64,000 bases of DNA from NCBI GenBank assembly GCA_036525795.1, contig DATCZS010000123.1, forward strand, positions 1-64,000, in the 5' to 3' direction. Below, piece after piece: positions 50,338-59,325 of the stretch (positions are counted from its first letter, which is position 1; each line of letters begins with the position of its first letter). Origin of the DNA: DATCZS01 sp036525795. GTDB lineage: Bacteria; Actinomycetota; Acidimicrobiia; Spongiisociales; ZC4RG35. The notes under the pieces are model-generated. The model saw nothing but the letters and a program-made list of their open reading frames with translations. It was not told the DNA's origin and did not search any database. A program made the translations under genes and the position numbers.

Positions 50338-50533
50338 GATCCTCCCTCAACTGTCTCCGCGAACAAGGGTTTGCCCGCCGAAGCGGGCCATCAACACAGG
50401 CTGCGCAATCGCTGGCCCACCGGGTAGAGACGAACGGCCACAACCCCTGGGCCCCTGACCTCTCTGCGGTCGCCGGCCGAATGTGACGCTTGACCCCGCA
50501 ACCGGGGACCTGTTGGGAGTAGGTTCCCTTGCG
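50338..50533. promoter_or_regulatory. divergent promoter region of the two purine operons
   Basis: This 196-bp gap separates the eight-gene minus operon from the five-gene plus operon. It contains a perfect GCCCGC-CGAA-GCGGGC hairpin (50373-50388) and a second inverted pair CCCCG/CGGGG near 50497-50510. No regulator gene is adjacent, so the controlling factor is unknown. Confidence 0.5.
50520..50525 (+). promoter_or_regulatory. TAGGTT -10 box, leaderless
   Basis: Lies 8 nt before the ATG at 50534, the first gene of the plus operon. Confidence 0.4.
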
Positions 50534-51331
50534 ATGGACATCGCCAGACCGAGGGGCCTCGACGAGGCCCTGGCCGCCCTCGCCGCCTCTCCCTCAGCGA
50601 CGTTGCTGGCGGGAGGAACCGACCTGATGGTCGACGTCAACCTCGCGCACCGCCGCCCTGAAGAGGTGATCGCACTCCGCAGGGTGCCCGAACTGGCCGA
50701 GATGGCCCCTGCGTTCATCGGGGCGGGGGTCACGTTTGCCCGCCTGGAGGGCTCGCCCCATGCCGCCCTCGCCGAACTCGCCCGCACGGTCGGGTCGCCG
50801 CAGATCCGGGCGGCGGGCACCATCGGGGGGAACCTGGGCACGGCCAGCCCGGCCGGCGACTCGCTGCCCTGGCTGGCGGCGCTCGACGCCACCGTCGTGC
50901 TCGCCTCGGTCGACGGTGAGCGCCGGGCGAGATGGGACGAGTTCTTCGTCGGCCCCAAGCGGACGGCGAGGCGCCCCGGCGAGTTGATCGTCGGCGTCGA
51001 ACTGCCGGATCGCCGCCCCGTGCGCGAGGCGTTTGCGAAGGTCGGGATACGCCAGGCGATGGTCATCGCCACCGTGTCGTGCTGTGTGGCCCGATTCGAC
51101 GACGGCGAGATCCGGGTGGCGCTCGGAGCCGTCGGACCCACCGTGCTCCGTGCCCGGCGGGCAGAGGCCTTCCTCGCCGACCGGGCCATCACATCAGACG
51201 AGGACCTCGCCGCCTTCGCCCGAATGGTCGCAGACGAAGTCCGGCCGATCACAGACCACCGATCGACGGAGGCCTACCGCCGCCACGCGGCAGGGGTGAT
51301 CGCCCGGCGAACACTGGAGCGAGTGATGTGA
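50534..51331 (+). CDS. FAD-binding subunit of molybdenum hydroxylase (set 2)
   Basis: 265 residues. MDIARPRGLDEALAALAA then LLAGGTDLMVDVN and RAAGTIGGNLGTASPAGDSLP are the FAD contacts of the XDH medium subunit, close to the YgfM type. Start at ATG 50534, supported by family N-terminus and a TAGGTT box; a GTG at 50483 extends the frame. First gene of the plus-strand operon. Confidence 0.9.
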   Translation: MDIARPRGLDEALAALAASPSATLLAGGTDLMVDVNLAHRRPEEVIALRRVPELAEMAPAFIGAGVTFARLEGSPHAALAELARTVGSPQIRAAGTIGGNLGTASPAGDSLPWLAALDATVVLASVDGERRARWDEFFVGPKRTARRPGELIVGVELPDRRPVREAFAKVGIRQAMVIATVSCCVARFDDGEIRVALGAVGPTVLRARRAEAFLADRAITSDEDLAAFARMVADEVRPITDHRSTEAYRRHAAGVIARRTLERVM

Positions 51332-51798
51332 TCATCGAACTCACCGTCAACGGGGAACGGAGGTCCGTCCAGGTGGACGGCTGGGAGAGCCTCCTGTGGG
51401 TGCTGCGTGAGCAGCTCGGTCTGCCCGGATCCAAGCCTGCCTGCGAGCAGGGTGAGTGCGGAGCCTGCTCGGTGATCCTGGACGGCGACCTGGTGTGCAG
51501 CTGTCTCGTGATGGCCGCGGACGCCGAAGCCGGCACGGTCGTCACCGTGGAAGGCCTCGGGACCGCAGAGGACCTGCATCCGGTGCAGGCGGCGTTTCAC
51601 GCCCACGGCGCGGTGCAGTGCGGGTTCTGCACGCCCGGGCTGGTCGTCGCCGCCGCCCACCTGCTCGAGCATGCCAGGAACCCTTCGATGGAGGACATCC
51701 GCGAGGCGCTGTCAGGCAACATCTGTCGATGCACCGGGTACGGCTCGGTGCTCAGGGCGGTCGCCTCGGTCGTCGCCGACCGGGAGGAGACGCCGTGA
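51328..51798 (+). CDS. 2Fe-2S subunit of molybdenum hydroxylase (set 2)
   Basis: 156 residues. ACEQGECGACSVILDG in the ferredoxin domain and QCGFCTPGLVVAA with GNICRCTGYGSVL in the helical domain bind two [2Fe-2S] clusters. GTG start overlaps the previous stop (GTGA). It differs clearly from the set 1 subunit, so this is not a recent duplication. Confidence 0.95.
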   Translation: MIIELTVNGERRSVQVDGWESLLWVLREQLGLPGSKPACEQGECGACSVILDGDLVCSCLVMAADAEAGTVVTVEGLGTAEDLHPVQAAFHAHGAVQCGFCTPGLVVAAAHLLEHARNPSMEDIREALSGNICRCTGYGSVLRAVASVVADREETP

Positions 51799-54020
51799 CC
51801 ACGTCGGTCGGCGAGCGGCGAAAGGTGTCCGGCGGGGTCGGCGAGCCGGTGCTCCGACCAGATGGCATCCCCAAGGTCACCGGGGCCTTCGAGTATGTGA
51901 ACGACCTCCATGCGGACGGGATGCTGTGGGCCGTGACGCGTCGGGCACACGCCGCTCACGCCCGCATCGTCCGCCTCGACACCACTGCGGCGAGGACCAT
52001 GCCGGGGGTTGTCGACGTCATCACCGTCGACGACGTGGCCGGTCACCGCTATCAGGGCCAGATCGTCACCGACCAGCCCGTGCTCGCCGAAGCCGAGATC
52101 CGCCATTGGGGTGAGGCGGTGGCGGTGGTGGCCGCCGAGACACGGGAACAGGCGCGGCGGGCCGCCGAGGCGATAGATCTCGAACTCGAGGCCCTGCCCG
52201 CCGTCACCGACCTCGAGGCCGCGCTCGAGCAGGGGGCGATCTTCCGGGCGATCACGGTCCGTCACGGCGACCAGGACCGCCACGGCGAGGTGGTGGTGGA
52301 AGGACGCTACGAGGTGGGGATCCAGGACCAGGCCCCGCTGGGGACCGAGGCGGGGCTGGCCGTTCCGGACGGCGTCGGTGGTGTCGACGTCTGGGGTCCC
52401 ACCCAGTGGACACACGTCGACCGCCGTCAACTCGCGGCCTGTCTCGGCCTCGACGAGTCGGCGGTCCGCGTCCACTCGGTGGGCCTGGGCGGAGCGTTTG
52501 GCGCCCGCGAGGATCTCTCGGTCCAGACCCACCTGGCCATGCTCGCCCTCCGCACGGGACGTCCGGTCAAGATGGCGTTCGACCGCACCGAGAGCTTCGC
52601 CGCCCACGTCAAGCGACACGGAGCGGTGATGGAGTACCGCCACGAGGCAGACGCCGACGGGACGCTGGTGCGGGTCGACGCCCGGCTGCTGCTCGATTCG
52701 GGGGCCTACCACATGACCTCCGACGCCGTGATCGCCAACTCCGCCTACTTCGCGGTCGGCCCCTACCGCTGTGAGACCACCTCCGTCGACGCCTGGGCAC
52801 TGCGCACCAACCATCCACCCGCTGGAGCCATGCGCGGGTTCGGGGCCAACCAGCCGTGCTTCGCGGCCGAGGCCCAGATGGACCGCCTTGCAGCCGCCCT
52901 CGGAATGGATCCGGTCGAACTGCGCCTGCGCAACGCCTTGGGCCGTGGAGACACCCTCCCGACCACCGGCCAGCTCATCGAATACCCGCTCCCCACCGCC
53001 GAGGTGATCCGCTCGGTGGCCGCCATCCCGCTACCCGACCCCGAGGACCGGAGCGACGTACGCCTCCTCCCTGGAGGCACGGGCCGGACCACCGGCCGCG
53101 GCCACGTCCGGCGCGGCGTGGGCTACGCCGTCGGCATCAAGAACCTCGAGTTCTCGGAGGGTTTCGACGACTTCGCCGAGGCCGAAGTCGAGCTCACCGC
53201 CGCAGGGGCGGTGATCCACACCGCCGCCATCGAGGTCGGTCAGGGCCTGGTGACCGCCCTCACCCAGATCGCCCGGTCGGCGCTTGGCATCGAGTCGGTG
53301 ACCGTGGACTTCGACCACACGGGCCGGATCGGGTCGGCCGGATCGACGTCGGCATCCCGTCAAACCCAGATGAGCGGCGGTGCCGTGCTGCGGGCGGCGC
53401 AGGCGGTGCGGGCGGCCGTCCTCGACCGCCACGGCGCCGACGACCTCACAGACGAAGGCGTGTGGCGGAACGGGGAGCTGGTGGCATCGCTCGCCGCCGT
53501 CGTCGGCGACGGTCCGGTCGCCGAGCGAGTGCGGTTCAGGCACCCCGGGACCGATACCCCAGACGAGTTCGGACAGGGCAAGCTCCACGTCGACTTCTGC
53601 GTTGCGGCCCACAGGGCGATCGTCGACGTCGACCCCGAGCTCGGGCTGGTGCGGGTGGTACGAATCGACACCGCCCAGGACGTCGGCCGGGCGCTCAACC
53701 CCCTCTCCGTGCTCGGCCAGATCGAAGGCGGCATCGCCCAGGGCATGGGCCTGGCCATCATGGAGGAGCTGGTCGTCGACGGCGGCATCGTCCGCAACCC
53801 CACGTTCACCGACTACCTGCTGCCCACCACCCTCGACATGCCAGACGTCGAGGCGGTGCTGGTCGAGGAACCCAGCCCCTGGGGGCCGTTCGGGGCCAAG
53901 GGTTTCGCCGAGCTCCCGACCGTCTCATCGACGCCGGCGGTGGTGGCGGCGCTGCGGGCCGCCACGGGCATGGCGCTGAACCGGGTGCCGGTTCGACCCC
54001 AGGACATCGTCGGTCTCTGA
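51795..54020 (+). CDS. molybdenum subunit of molybdenum hydroxylase (set 2)
   Basis: 741 residues. GVGEPVLRPDGIPKVTGAFE opens the hammerhead domain; HSVGLGGAFGAREDLSVQ, MRGFGANQP and the C-terminal GPFGAKGFAELP with the catalytic Glu are the XDH-large motifs. The pterin loop is GGAFGAR rather than GGGFGVK of set 1, closer to the XdhD/selenium-hydroxylase-like branch, although no YqeB or YqeC partner genes are seen. GTG start overlaps the previous stop (GTGA) with GGGAGGAG upstream. Confidence 0.9.
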   Translation: MTTSVGERRKVSGGVGEPVLRPDGIPKVTGAFEYVNDLHADGMLWAVTRRAHAAHARIVRLDTTAARTMPGVVDVITVDDVAGHRYQGQIVTDQPVLAEAEIRHWGEAVAVVAAETREQARRAAEAIDLELEALPAVTDLEAALEQGAIFRAITVRHGDQDRHGEVVVEGRYEVGIQDQAPLGTEAGLAVPDGVGGVDVWGPTQWTHVDRRQLAACLGLDESAVRVHSVGLGGAFGAREDLSVQTHLAMLALRTGRPVKMAFDRTESFAAHVKRHGAVMEYRHEADADGTLVRVDARLLLDSGAYHMTSDAVIANSAYFAVGPYRCETTSVDAWALRTNHPPAGAMRGFGANQPCFAAEAQMDRLAAALGMDPVELRLRNALGRGDTLPTTGQLIEYPLPTAEVIRSVAAIPLPDPEDRSDVRLLPGGTGRTTGRGHVRRGVGYAVGIKNLEFSEGFDDFAEAEVELTAAGAVIHTAAIEVGQGLVTALTQIARSALGIESVTVDFDHTGRIGSAGSTSASRQTQMSGGAVLRAAQAVRAAVLDRHGADDLTDEGVWRNGELVASLAAVVGDGPVAERVRFRHPGTDTPDEFGQGKLHVDFCVAAHRAIVDVDPELGLVRVVRIDTAQDVGRALNPLSVLGQIEGGIAQGMGLAIMEELVVDGGIVRNPTFTDYLLPTTLDMPDVEAVLVEEPSPWGPFGAKGFAELPTVSSTPAVVAALRAATGMALNRVPVRPQDIVGL

Positions 54021-54035
54021 GCGAAAGGATCCGCA

Positions 54036-55244
54036 TTGGATTTCTCGATCACGCCCGAACTGCACGAGACGCTGCGCGCGGTCCGCGAGTTCATCGACAG
54101 AGAGGTGATCCCCCTCGAGGCCCGGCTCCTGACCGAGGGGTTCGAGGCGACGGCGGGGGACCTGGGGCATCTGAGGGAGCGGGCGAAGACCCTGGGACTG
54201 TGGGCCCCTGCCATCCCCCGCGAGGCGGGCGGAGCCGGACTGGGGCTGATCGACTTCGCCCATCTCAGTGAAGAACTGGGGCGGACGCCGGCCGGCCACT
54301 ACGTGTTCAACGCCCAGGCGCCCGACATCGGCAACATGGAGCTGCTGCTGCGCCACGGGTCCGATGCGCAGCGTCGCCGATGGCTCGAGCCCCTCGTGGC
54401 CGGCGAGATCCGGAGCTGTTTCTCGATGACCGAGCCGGGGCGGGCCGGGTCGAACCCCGCCTGGCTCTCTGCCACCGCCGAACGGGACGGCGACCAGTAC
54501 GTGCTCAACGGCGACAAGTGGTTCACCTCGGCCGCCGACGGGGCCGCCTTCACCATCGCCATGATGGTCACGAACCCCCAGGCGGAGAGCCGCTACGCCC
54601 GCGCCAGCCAGATCATCGTCCCCACCGACACTCCCGGGTTCACCCGCGTTCGCAACACCCCGGTGATGGGCGAGGCGGGTTCTGGTTGGGCCAGCCACTC
54701 CGAGGTGAGCTTCACCGACTGTCGGGTCCCGGTCACCAACCGGATCGGCGATGAGGGCGCCGGATTCGTCCTCGCCCAGGAGCGCCTGGGCCCGGGTCGC
54801 ATCCACCACTGCATGCGATGGCTGGGCATCTGCGAACGGTCGCTCGACCTGATGTGCGAGTACGCGGTCAATCGGGAGCTGGCGCCGGGCCGGCCACTGG
54901 CGGATCAGCAGGTGGTGCAGCACTGGATCGCCGACAGCCGGACCGAGATCGACGCCGCCCGGCTCATGGTGCTGCGTGCCGCATGGAAGATCGAGCGGGA
55001 AGGCAACCACGCCGCCCGCACCGAGGTCTCGCAGATCAAGTTCTTCGTGGCCAACACGCTCCAGCGGGTGATCGACCGGGCGCTCCAGGTGCACGGCGGC
55101 ATGGGGATGACCGACTACACGCCGCTGGCGTGGTGGTACCGGCACGAACGGGCCGCCCGGATCTACGACGGCGCCGACGAGGTCCACCGCAACGTCGTCG
55201 CCCGTCACGAGCTCGGCAGGCACGGGTACGGGCGGAAGAGCTGA
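54036..55244 (+). CDS. acyl-CoA dehydrogenase family flavoprotein
   Basis: 402 residues. TTG start with GAAAGGA upstream. The FAD/acyl-CoA segments are CFSMTEPGRAGSNP, NGDKWFTSAADGA, LQVHGGMGMTDYTPL and RIYDGADEVHRNVVAR. It resembles the ACAD10/11-like branch. Which substrate it oxidises is not clear; no CoA ligase is nearby. It sits 15 nt downstream of the set 2 Mo subunit in the same operon, so a link to the purine island is likely but unexplained. Confidence 0.85.
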   Translation: MDFSITPELHETLRAVREFIDREVIPLEARLLTEGFEATAGDLGHLRERAKTLGLWAPAIPREAGGAGLGLIDFAHLSEELGRTPAGHYVFNAQAPDIGNMELLLRHGSDAQRRRWLEPLVAGEIRSCFSMTEPGRAGSNPAWLSATAERDGDQYVLNGDKWFTSAADGAAFTIAMMVTNPQAESRYARASQIIVPTDTPGFTRVRNTPVMGEAGSGWASHSEVSFTDCRVPVTNRIGDEGAGFVLAQERLGPGRIHHCMRWLGICERSLDLMCEYAVNRELAPGRPLADQQVVQHWIADSRTEIDAARLMVLRAAWKIEREGNHAARTEVSQIKFFVANTLQRVIDRALQVHGGMGMTDYTPLAWWYRHERAARIYDGADEVHRNVVARHELGRHGYGRKS

Positions 55245-55248
55245 ACCG

Positions 55249-56193
55249 GTGCCGATTCCCCTCCTGTTGCTCCTCGCCCTGCCTGCGTCCGGCAAGTCGG
55301 AGCTCCGCCGCTATCTCGACCTGCTGGACGAGCACGACCGTCTCGAGCTGGGGCTGGGACCCACCGTGCAGCTCGACGACTACCCGTACGTGGCGCTGAT
55401 GCGGGCGATCTCCCGGAGATTGCTGGCCGGCGGGCGCCACCCGGTGTTCTTCGCCTCGGACGATCTGCCGTTCGCCGACCCGCGGGATTGGCTCACGCTG
55501 ATCCACCTGCTCAACGAGGACCACCAATCGGTCGTCCAGGGAGCGACACTGCCAGACGATCCGGGCCGGTGGATCCTCGACCGTCTGGACAGGGCCCGGA
55601 CCCTCGCCGGGGCTCCGGCCCTGACCGATGGGCTCCCCGGAGACGCAACGGCTGTCCTGGTCGACGCGTGCAGGTCGCCAGGATCCGACATCGCCGCCGC
55701 CCTCGTCAGCCGGCGATGCACCGAGGGTTCGACGATCGTCGTGGAATTCGCCCGGGGTGGCCCCCGGGGCTCGGCGATGCCGCTCCCCCATCCCCACGGG
55801 TACGTTCACTCGCTCGCCGCGCTCTCGCCGGCGATCCTCGACCACGCCGCGGCCCTCTACATCCGGGTTACCCCCGAACAGAGCCGCGCGAAGAACCTGG
55901 AGCGGGCGCGCCCGGACGGCGAAGGATCGATTCTCCACCACGGCGTACCCGAGACCGTCATGGACCGCGACTACGGCACCGACGACTTCGTCTGGCTGCT
56001 CGAGACGTCCGATCGGCGCGGCACGATCCGCATCGAGAGGGACGAACGCGCCTTTCGCCTGCCCGCCGCAGTGTTCGACAACCGGGAGGACCTCACGACC
56101 TTCCTGCGCGACGACCCTGAGACCTGGCCTGCGGAAATGGTGACAGCACTGCATGCCAGGCTGCGGGCGGCACTCGCAGCCCTTCGGCCGTGA
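55249..56193 (+). CDS. P-loop NTPase, kinase-like, unknown
   Basis: 314 residues. The N-terminal LLLALPASGKSELRR is a Walker A-like loop (residues 10-17) in which the first Gly is Ala. FFASDDLPFADP, VLVDACRSPG and a C-terminal IRIERDERAF region follow. The shape is that of small-molecule or nucleotide kinases, but I do not recognise the family. GTG start 5 nt after the acyl-CoA dehydrogenase stop. Last gene of the plus operon. Confidence 0.65.
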   Translation: MPIPLLLLLALPASGKSELRRYLDLLDEHDRLELGLGPTVQLDDYPYVALMRAISRRLLAGGRHPVFFASDDLPFADPRDWLTLIHLLNEDHQSVVQGATLPDDPGRWILDRLDRARTLAGAPALTDGLPGDATAVLVDACRSPGSDIAAALVSRRCTEGSTIVVEFARGGPRGSAMPLPHPHGYVHSLAALSPAILDHAAALYIRVTPEQSRAKNLERARPDGEGSILHHGVPETVMDRDYGTDDFVWLLETSDRRGTIRIERDERAFRLPAAVFDNREDLTTFLRDDPETWPAEMVTALHARLRAALAALRP

Positions 56194-56208
56194 CGGGGCG
56201 ACGGGCGA

Positions 56209-57582
56209 TCAACCGTCGACCAGCGAGCGGGATGCGGCGTTGTGCAGGACCGTCAGCCGTTCGGGGTCGATCGTCTCCACCTGTCCGGCGGTGACCACCG
56301 CCCGCCCGTGCACCCAGGTCTCGTCGACCTGAACAGGGGCGCACAGCATCAGCGCCGCCACGGGATCATGGAGCGCACCGGCGAATTCCACCCGGTCGAG
56401 CTTCACGGCGAAGAAATCGGCCGCCTTCCCCACCTCGAGCGAGCCGATATCGGGACGGCCCAGCACCGCCGCCCCTCCCCGGGTGGCGATCTCCAGTGCC
56501 TCGCGTGCCGGCATCACCACTCCCGGTCCCCGGTCAGGCGCGGGCGCCGCCGCCAGCCGGGCGAGCAGCATCGCCTGCCGTGCCTCGCCCAGCAGGTGGC
56601 TGCCGTCGTTGGAGGCAGAACCGTCGACACCCAGACCGGTTCGCACGCCGGCGTCTCTGTACGCCCGCACCGGGGCGATGCCGGAAGAAAGGCGCATGTT
56701 GGACGAGGGGCAGTGCGCCACCCCGGTCCCGCTGGACGCCATCCGTCGGATGCCGCCGGCATCGACCCACACGCCGTGGGCGAACCACACCTCGTCGCCC
56801 AGCCAGCCCACCGACTCGGCGTAGTCGAGAGGCCGCATGCCGAACGACTCGAGGCAGAACCGCTCCTCGTCGATCGTCTCGGCGAGGTGGGTGTGCATCG
56901 TCACCCCGAAGGATCTGGCCACTTCGGCGGACGCGGCCATCACCTCGCGGGTCACCGAGAACGGCGAACAGGGAGCCACGACGATGCGGGTCATCGCCCC
57001 CGGTGCAGGATCGTGGAACTCGGTGATCACCCGAACGGTGTCGGCGAGGATGGCGTCTGCCTCCTCCACGACCGAGTCCGGCGGAAGACCGCCGTCGCTC
57101 TCCCCCAGGCTCATCGACCCCCGGGATGCGTGAAGACGCAGACCCACCTGGCGGGCGGCCTCGATCTGGTCATCCAGCCGCGACCCGTTGGGAAACAGAT
57201 ACAGGTGGTCGGACGCGGTGGTGCAGCCGGACCGGGCCAGCTCGACCAGACCGAGCTGGGTCGACAGACGGATGTGATCGGGCGTCATCCGCGCCCAGAT
57301 GGGATAGAGCGCCTTCAACCACTCGAACAGGCCGGCGTCCTGGGCGGCGGGAACCGCCCTCGTGAGCGTCTGGTAGAGGTGATGGTGGGTGTTGACGAGC
57401 CCGGGAGCCGCAACGTGGCCGGAGAGGTCGAGGACTTCGTCGGCAGAGGCGGGGAGCTCCGAAGTCGGTCCGACCGCTTCGATCCAGCCGTCACGGGCGA
57501 ACAGCCCTCCGTCGACGATCTCCCGACGATCGGCGTCCATCGTGACGAGGACGGCGGCATTCTTCACCAGCAGCGTCGACAT
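56209..57582 (-). CDS. 8-oxoguanine deaminase (amidohydrolase)
   Basis: 457 residues. PGLVNTHHHLYQTLTRAVP with the metal His-x-His, FEWLKALYPIWARMTPD, TTASDHLYLFPNG, THLAET, FAHGVW and the distal Asp in LGVDGSASND closely match bacterial 8-oxoguanine deaminases, which yield uric acid. A guanine or cytosine-type substrate cannot be fully excluded. ATG at 57582 follows a TACCGT box by 6 nt. It converges on the P-loop gene. Confidence 0.88.
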   Translation of the reverse strand: MSTLLVKNAAVLVTMDADRREIVDGGLFARDGWIEAVGPTSELPASADEVLDLSGHVAAPGLVNTHHHLYQTLTRAVPAAQDAGLFEWLKALYPIWARMTPDHIRLSTQLGLVELARSGCTTASDHLYLFPNGSRLDDQIEAARQVGLRLHASRGSMSLGESDGGLPPDSVVEEADAILADTVRVITEFHDPAPGAMTRIVVAPCSPFSVTREVMAASAEVARSFGVTMHTHLAETIDEERFCLESFGMRPLDYAESVGWLGDEVWFAHGVWVDAGGIRRMASSGTGVAHCPSSNMRLSSGIAPVRAYRDAGVRTGLGVDGSASNDGSHLLGEARQAMLLARLAAAPAPDRGPGVVMPAREALEIATRGGAAVLGRPDIGSLEVGKAADFFAVKLDRVEFAGALHDPVAALMLCAPVQVDETWVHGRAVVTAGQVETIDPERLTVLHNAASRSLVDG

Positions 57583-57588
57583 GGAGCC

Positions 57589-57594
57589 ACGGTA
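57589..57594 (-). promoter_or_regulatory. TACCGT -10 box, leaderless
   Basis: Lies 6 nt before the deaminase ATG on the minus strand. Confidence 0.4.
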
Positions 57595-57684
57595 TGGCCC
57601 GGCTGTCCGGGCGGGGAGGGACCGACGGCCCTTCCGGCCGAAGCCCTCGTGCGAGACAGGGTCGACCGGGGACGGCGGGCGCAG

Positions 57685-58167
57685 CTACAGCTTGTACCCG
57701 AACTGGCGGAGCAGGCCCTTCCGGGCCACGACATCCTCTTCGGTCTCGACCCCGAGCGGGGACCCGCCGTCGACCACCCCGATGATCCCCCTGCCCTGGT
57801 CGGTCTCGGCCACCAGCACCTCCACAGGATTGGCGGTGGCGCAGAAGATCCGACACACCTCCGGCACGGCTTTCACCGCGTTGAGCACGGACACCGGGAA
57901 CCCGTTGCGAAGGAAGACGATGAAGCTGTGGCCGGATCCGACGGCTACGGCATTGCGGACCGCCAGTTCGACGAGGTCGTCGGCGTTGCCCGAACGGCGC
58001 ACCAGGCGCGGGCCGGACGCCTCGCAGAAGGCGAGCCCGAATTCGAGCGAGCCGGACGATTGGGCGAGCACCTCGTGCAGGTCCTCCACCGTCTTGATGA
58101 AGTGGCTCTGCCCCAGGATCAGGTTGAGCTCTTCGGGGTTCTCGATCGGGACGGATTGGATCTCCAT
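57685..58167 (-). CDS. adenosine-specific kinase homologue
   Basis: 160 residues, one domain. LGQSHFIKTVEDLHEVL, FGLAFCEASGPRLVRRSGN, GSGHSFIVFLRNGFPVSVLN, VCRIFCATANPVEVLVAET and GRGIIGVVDGGSPLGVETEE match the small adenosine-specific kinase family known mainly from archaea. The family binds adenosine; physiological roles are poorly known. A TACGTT box lies 6 nt before the ATG. Its position beside adenine deaminase fits nucleoside handling. Confidence 0.85.
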   Translation of the reverse strand: MEIQSVPIENPEELNLILGQSHFIKTVEDLHEVLAQSSGSLEFGLAFCEASGPRLVRRSGNADDLVELAVRNAVAVGSGHSFIVFLRNGFPVSVLNAVKAVPEVCRIFCATANPVEVLVAETDQGRGIIGVVDGGSPLGVETEEDVVARKGLLRQFGYKL

Positions 58168-58173
58168 GGCCCA

Positions 58174-58179
58174 AACGTA
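58174..58179 (-). promoter_or_regulatory. TACGTT -10 box, leaderless
   Basis: Lies 6 nt before the adenosine-specific kinase ATG on the minus strand. Confidence 0.4.
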
Positions 58180-58259
58180 GTCCCTGCCGGTACCCGGCCA
58201 TGGGTCATGGGTCCCTGGTCATCTGACCACCGGCCCTGCCGCGTGTGCGGGACTGCGCA

Positions 58260-58265
58260 TAGGGT
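58260..58265 (+). promoter_or_regulatory. TAGGGT promoter box of adenine deaminase operon
   Basis: TAGGGTTGAG at 58260 repeats the sequence found at 26141 before the second universal stress gene. Here it lies 32 nt before the GTG start, ahead of a GGAGG ribosome binding site, so this transcript has a leader. Confidence 0.4.
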
Positions 58266-58297
58266 TGAGCCGAGAGACACAGAGCGGAGGTGTGTGC

Positions 58298-59323
58298 GTG
58301 GAGTCGTTTGCACGCGGGCTGCCGAAGGCCGAGTTGCACGTTCACATCGAGGGGACCCTCGAGCCGGAGATGGTGTTCGATCTGGCACGACGGAACCGGA
58401 TGGAGCTCCGGTACGACTCGATCGAGGCACTGCGGGCGGCATACGAGTTCACCGACCTCCAATCGTTCCTCGACGTCTACTACGAGGCGGCCGGCGTGCT
58501 GTTCGACACCGAGGACTTCCACGACATGACGTGGGCGTATCTTCGGCGGGCGGCGGCAGACGGGGTCGCTCGCGCCGAGGTCTTCTTCGACCCCCAGACG
58601 CACACGGAGCGAGGGGTGCCGTTCGCCACGGTGGTCGAGGGGATCGGGTCGGCGCTCGACCGGGCCGAACTCGAGCTGGGCATGTCGACCGGCCTGATCC
58701 TGTGTTTCCTCCGCCACCTTCCCGCCGAGAAGGCGATGGAGACCCTCCAACAGGCGGAGCCGCACCTGGACCGCCTCCTGGGGGTTGGACTCGACTCGTC
58801 CGAAGTGGGGTTCCCACCCGAGTTGTTCGTCGATGCGTTCGGCCGGGCCCGTTCGCTCGGGCTCCGGGTGGTGGCCCACGCCGGGGAAGAGGGTCCTCCG
58901 GAGTACGTGTGGCAGGCCCTCGACCTCCTCGGCGCCGAACGGATCGAACACGGCGTCAGGAGCATGGAGGATCCGGCGCTCGTCGAACGGCTGGCACGGG
59001 ACCGAGTTCCGCTCACCGTATGTCCGCTCTCGAACGTGCGGCTGAAGGTGGTCGACCGCGCCGAGGACCACCCGCTGCGCAAGATGCTCGAGGCCGGGCT
59101 CAACGTCTCGATCAACTCGGATGATCCCGCCTACTTCGGTGGCTACATCGGCGACGCCTACCTCCAAACCGCCCGGGCGCTGGATCTGTCGGAGGGACAA
59201 CTGGCGACGGTCGCACGCAACTCGCTCGAGGCCTGTTTCGTCTCCGACGCCGAACGGGCCGCCCTGACTGCGCGCCTCGACGACTACCTGGGCGCCCGCC
59301 CGGCGGGTGCCGAAGGGGAGTAG
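58298..59323 (+). CDS. adenine deaminase (adenosine deaminase-like family)
   Basis: 341 residues. LPKAELHVHIEGTLEPEMV has the metal His pair; YEFTDLQSFLDVYYEAAGVL is the adenine-deaminase-type segment (Aah1-like) instead of that of true adenosine deaminases; VVAHAGEEGPPE, RIEHGVRS and INSDDPAYFGGY supply the remaining metal ligands and catalytic residues. It makes hypoxanthine plus ammonia. GTG at 58298 has GGAGG 7 nt upstream. First of a three-gene operon with SsnA-like and YgfK-like genes. Confidence 0.88.
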   Translation: MESFARGLPKAELHVHIEGTLEPEMVFDLARRNRMELRYDSIEALRAAYEFTDLQSFLDVYYEAAGVLFDTEDFHDMTWAYLRRAAADGVARAEVFFDPQTHTERGVPFATVVEGIGSALDRAELELGMSTGLILCFLRHLPAEKAMETLQQAEPHLDRLLGVGLDSSEVGFPPELFVDAFGRARSLGLRVVAHAGEEGPPEYVWQALDLLGAERIEHGVRSMEDPALVERLARDRVPLTVCPLSNVRLKVVDRAEDHPLRKMLEAGLNVSINSDDPAYFGGYIGDAYLQTARALDLSEGQLATVARNSLEACFVSDAERAALTARLDDYLGARPAGAEGE

Positions 59324-59325
59324 CG

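Noticed and set aside
50373..50388. Purine riboswitch upstream of the divergent operons
   Set aside because: Only one simple hairpin is visible; the three-way junction and conserved loops of purine riboswitches are absent.
51795..54020. Selenium-dependent molybdenum hydroxylase
   Set aside because: The large subunit is somewhat XdhD-like, but no YqeB, YqeC or MocA-type accessory genes and no selenium genes are in the window.
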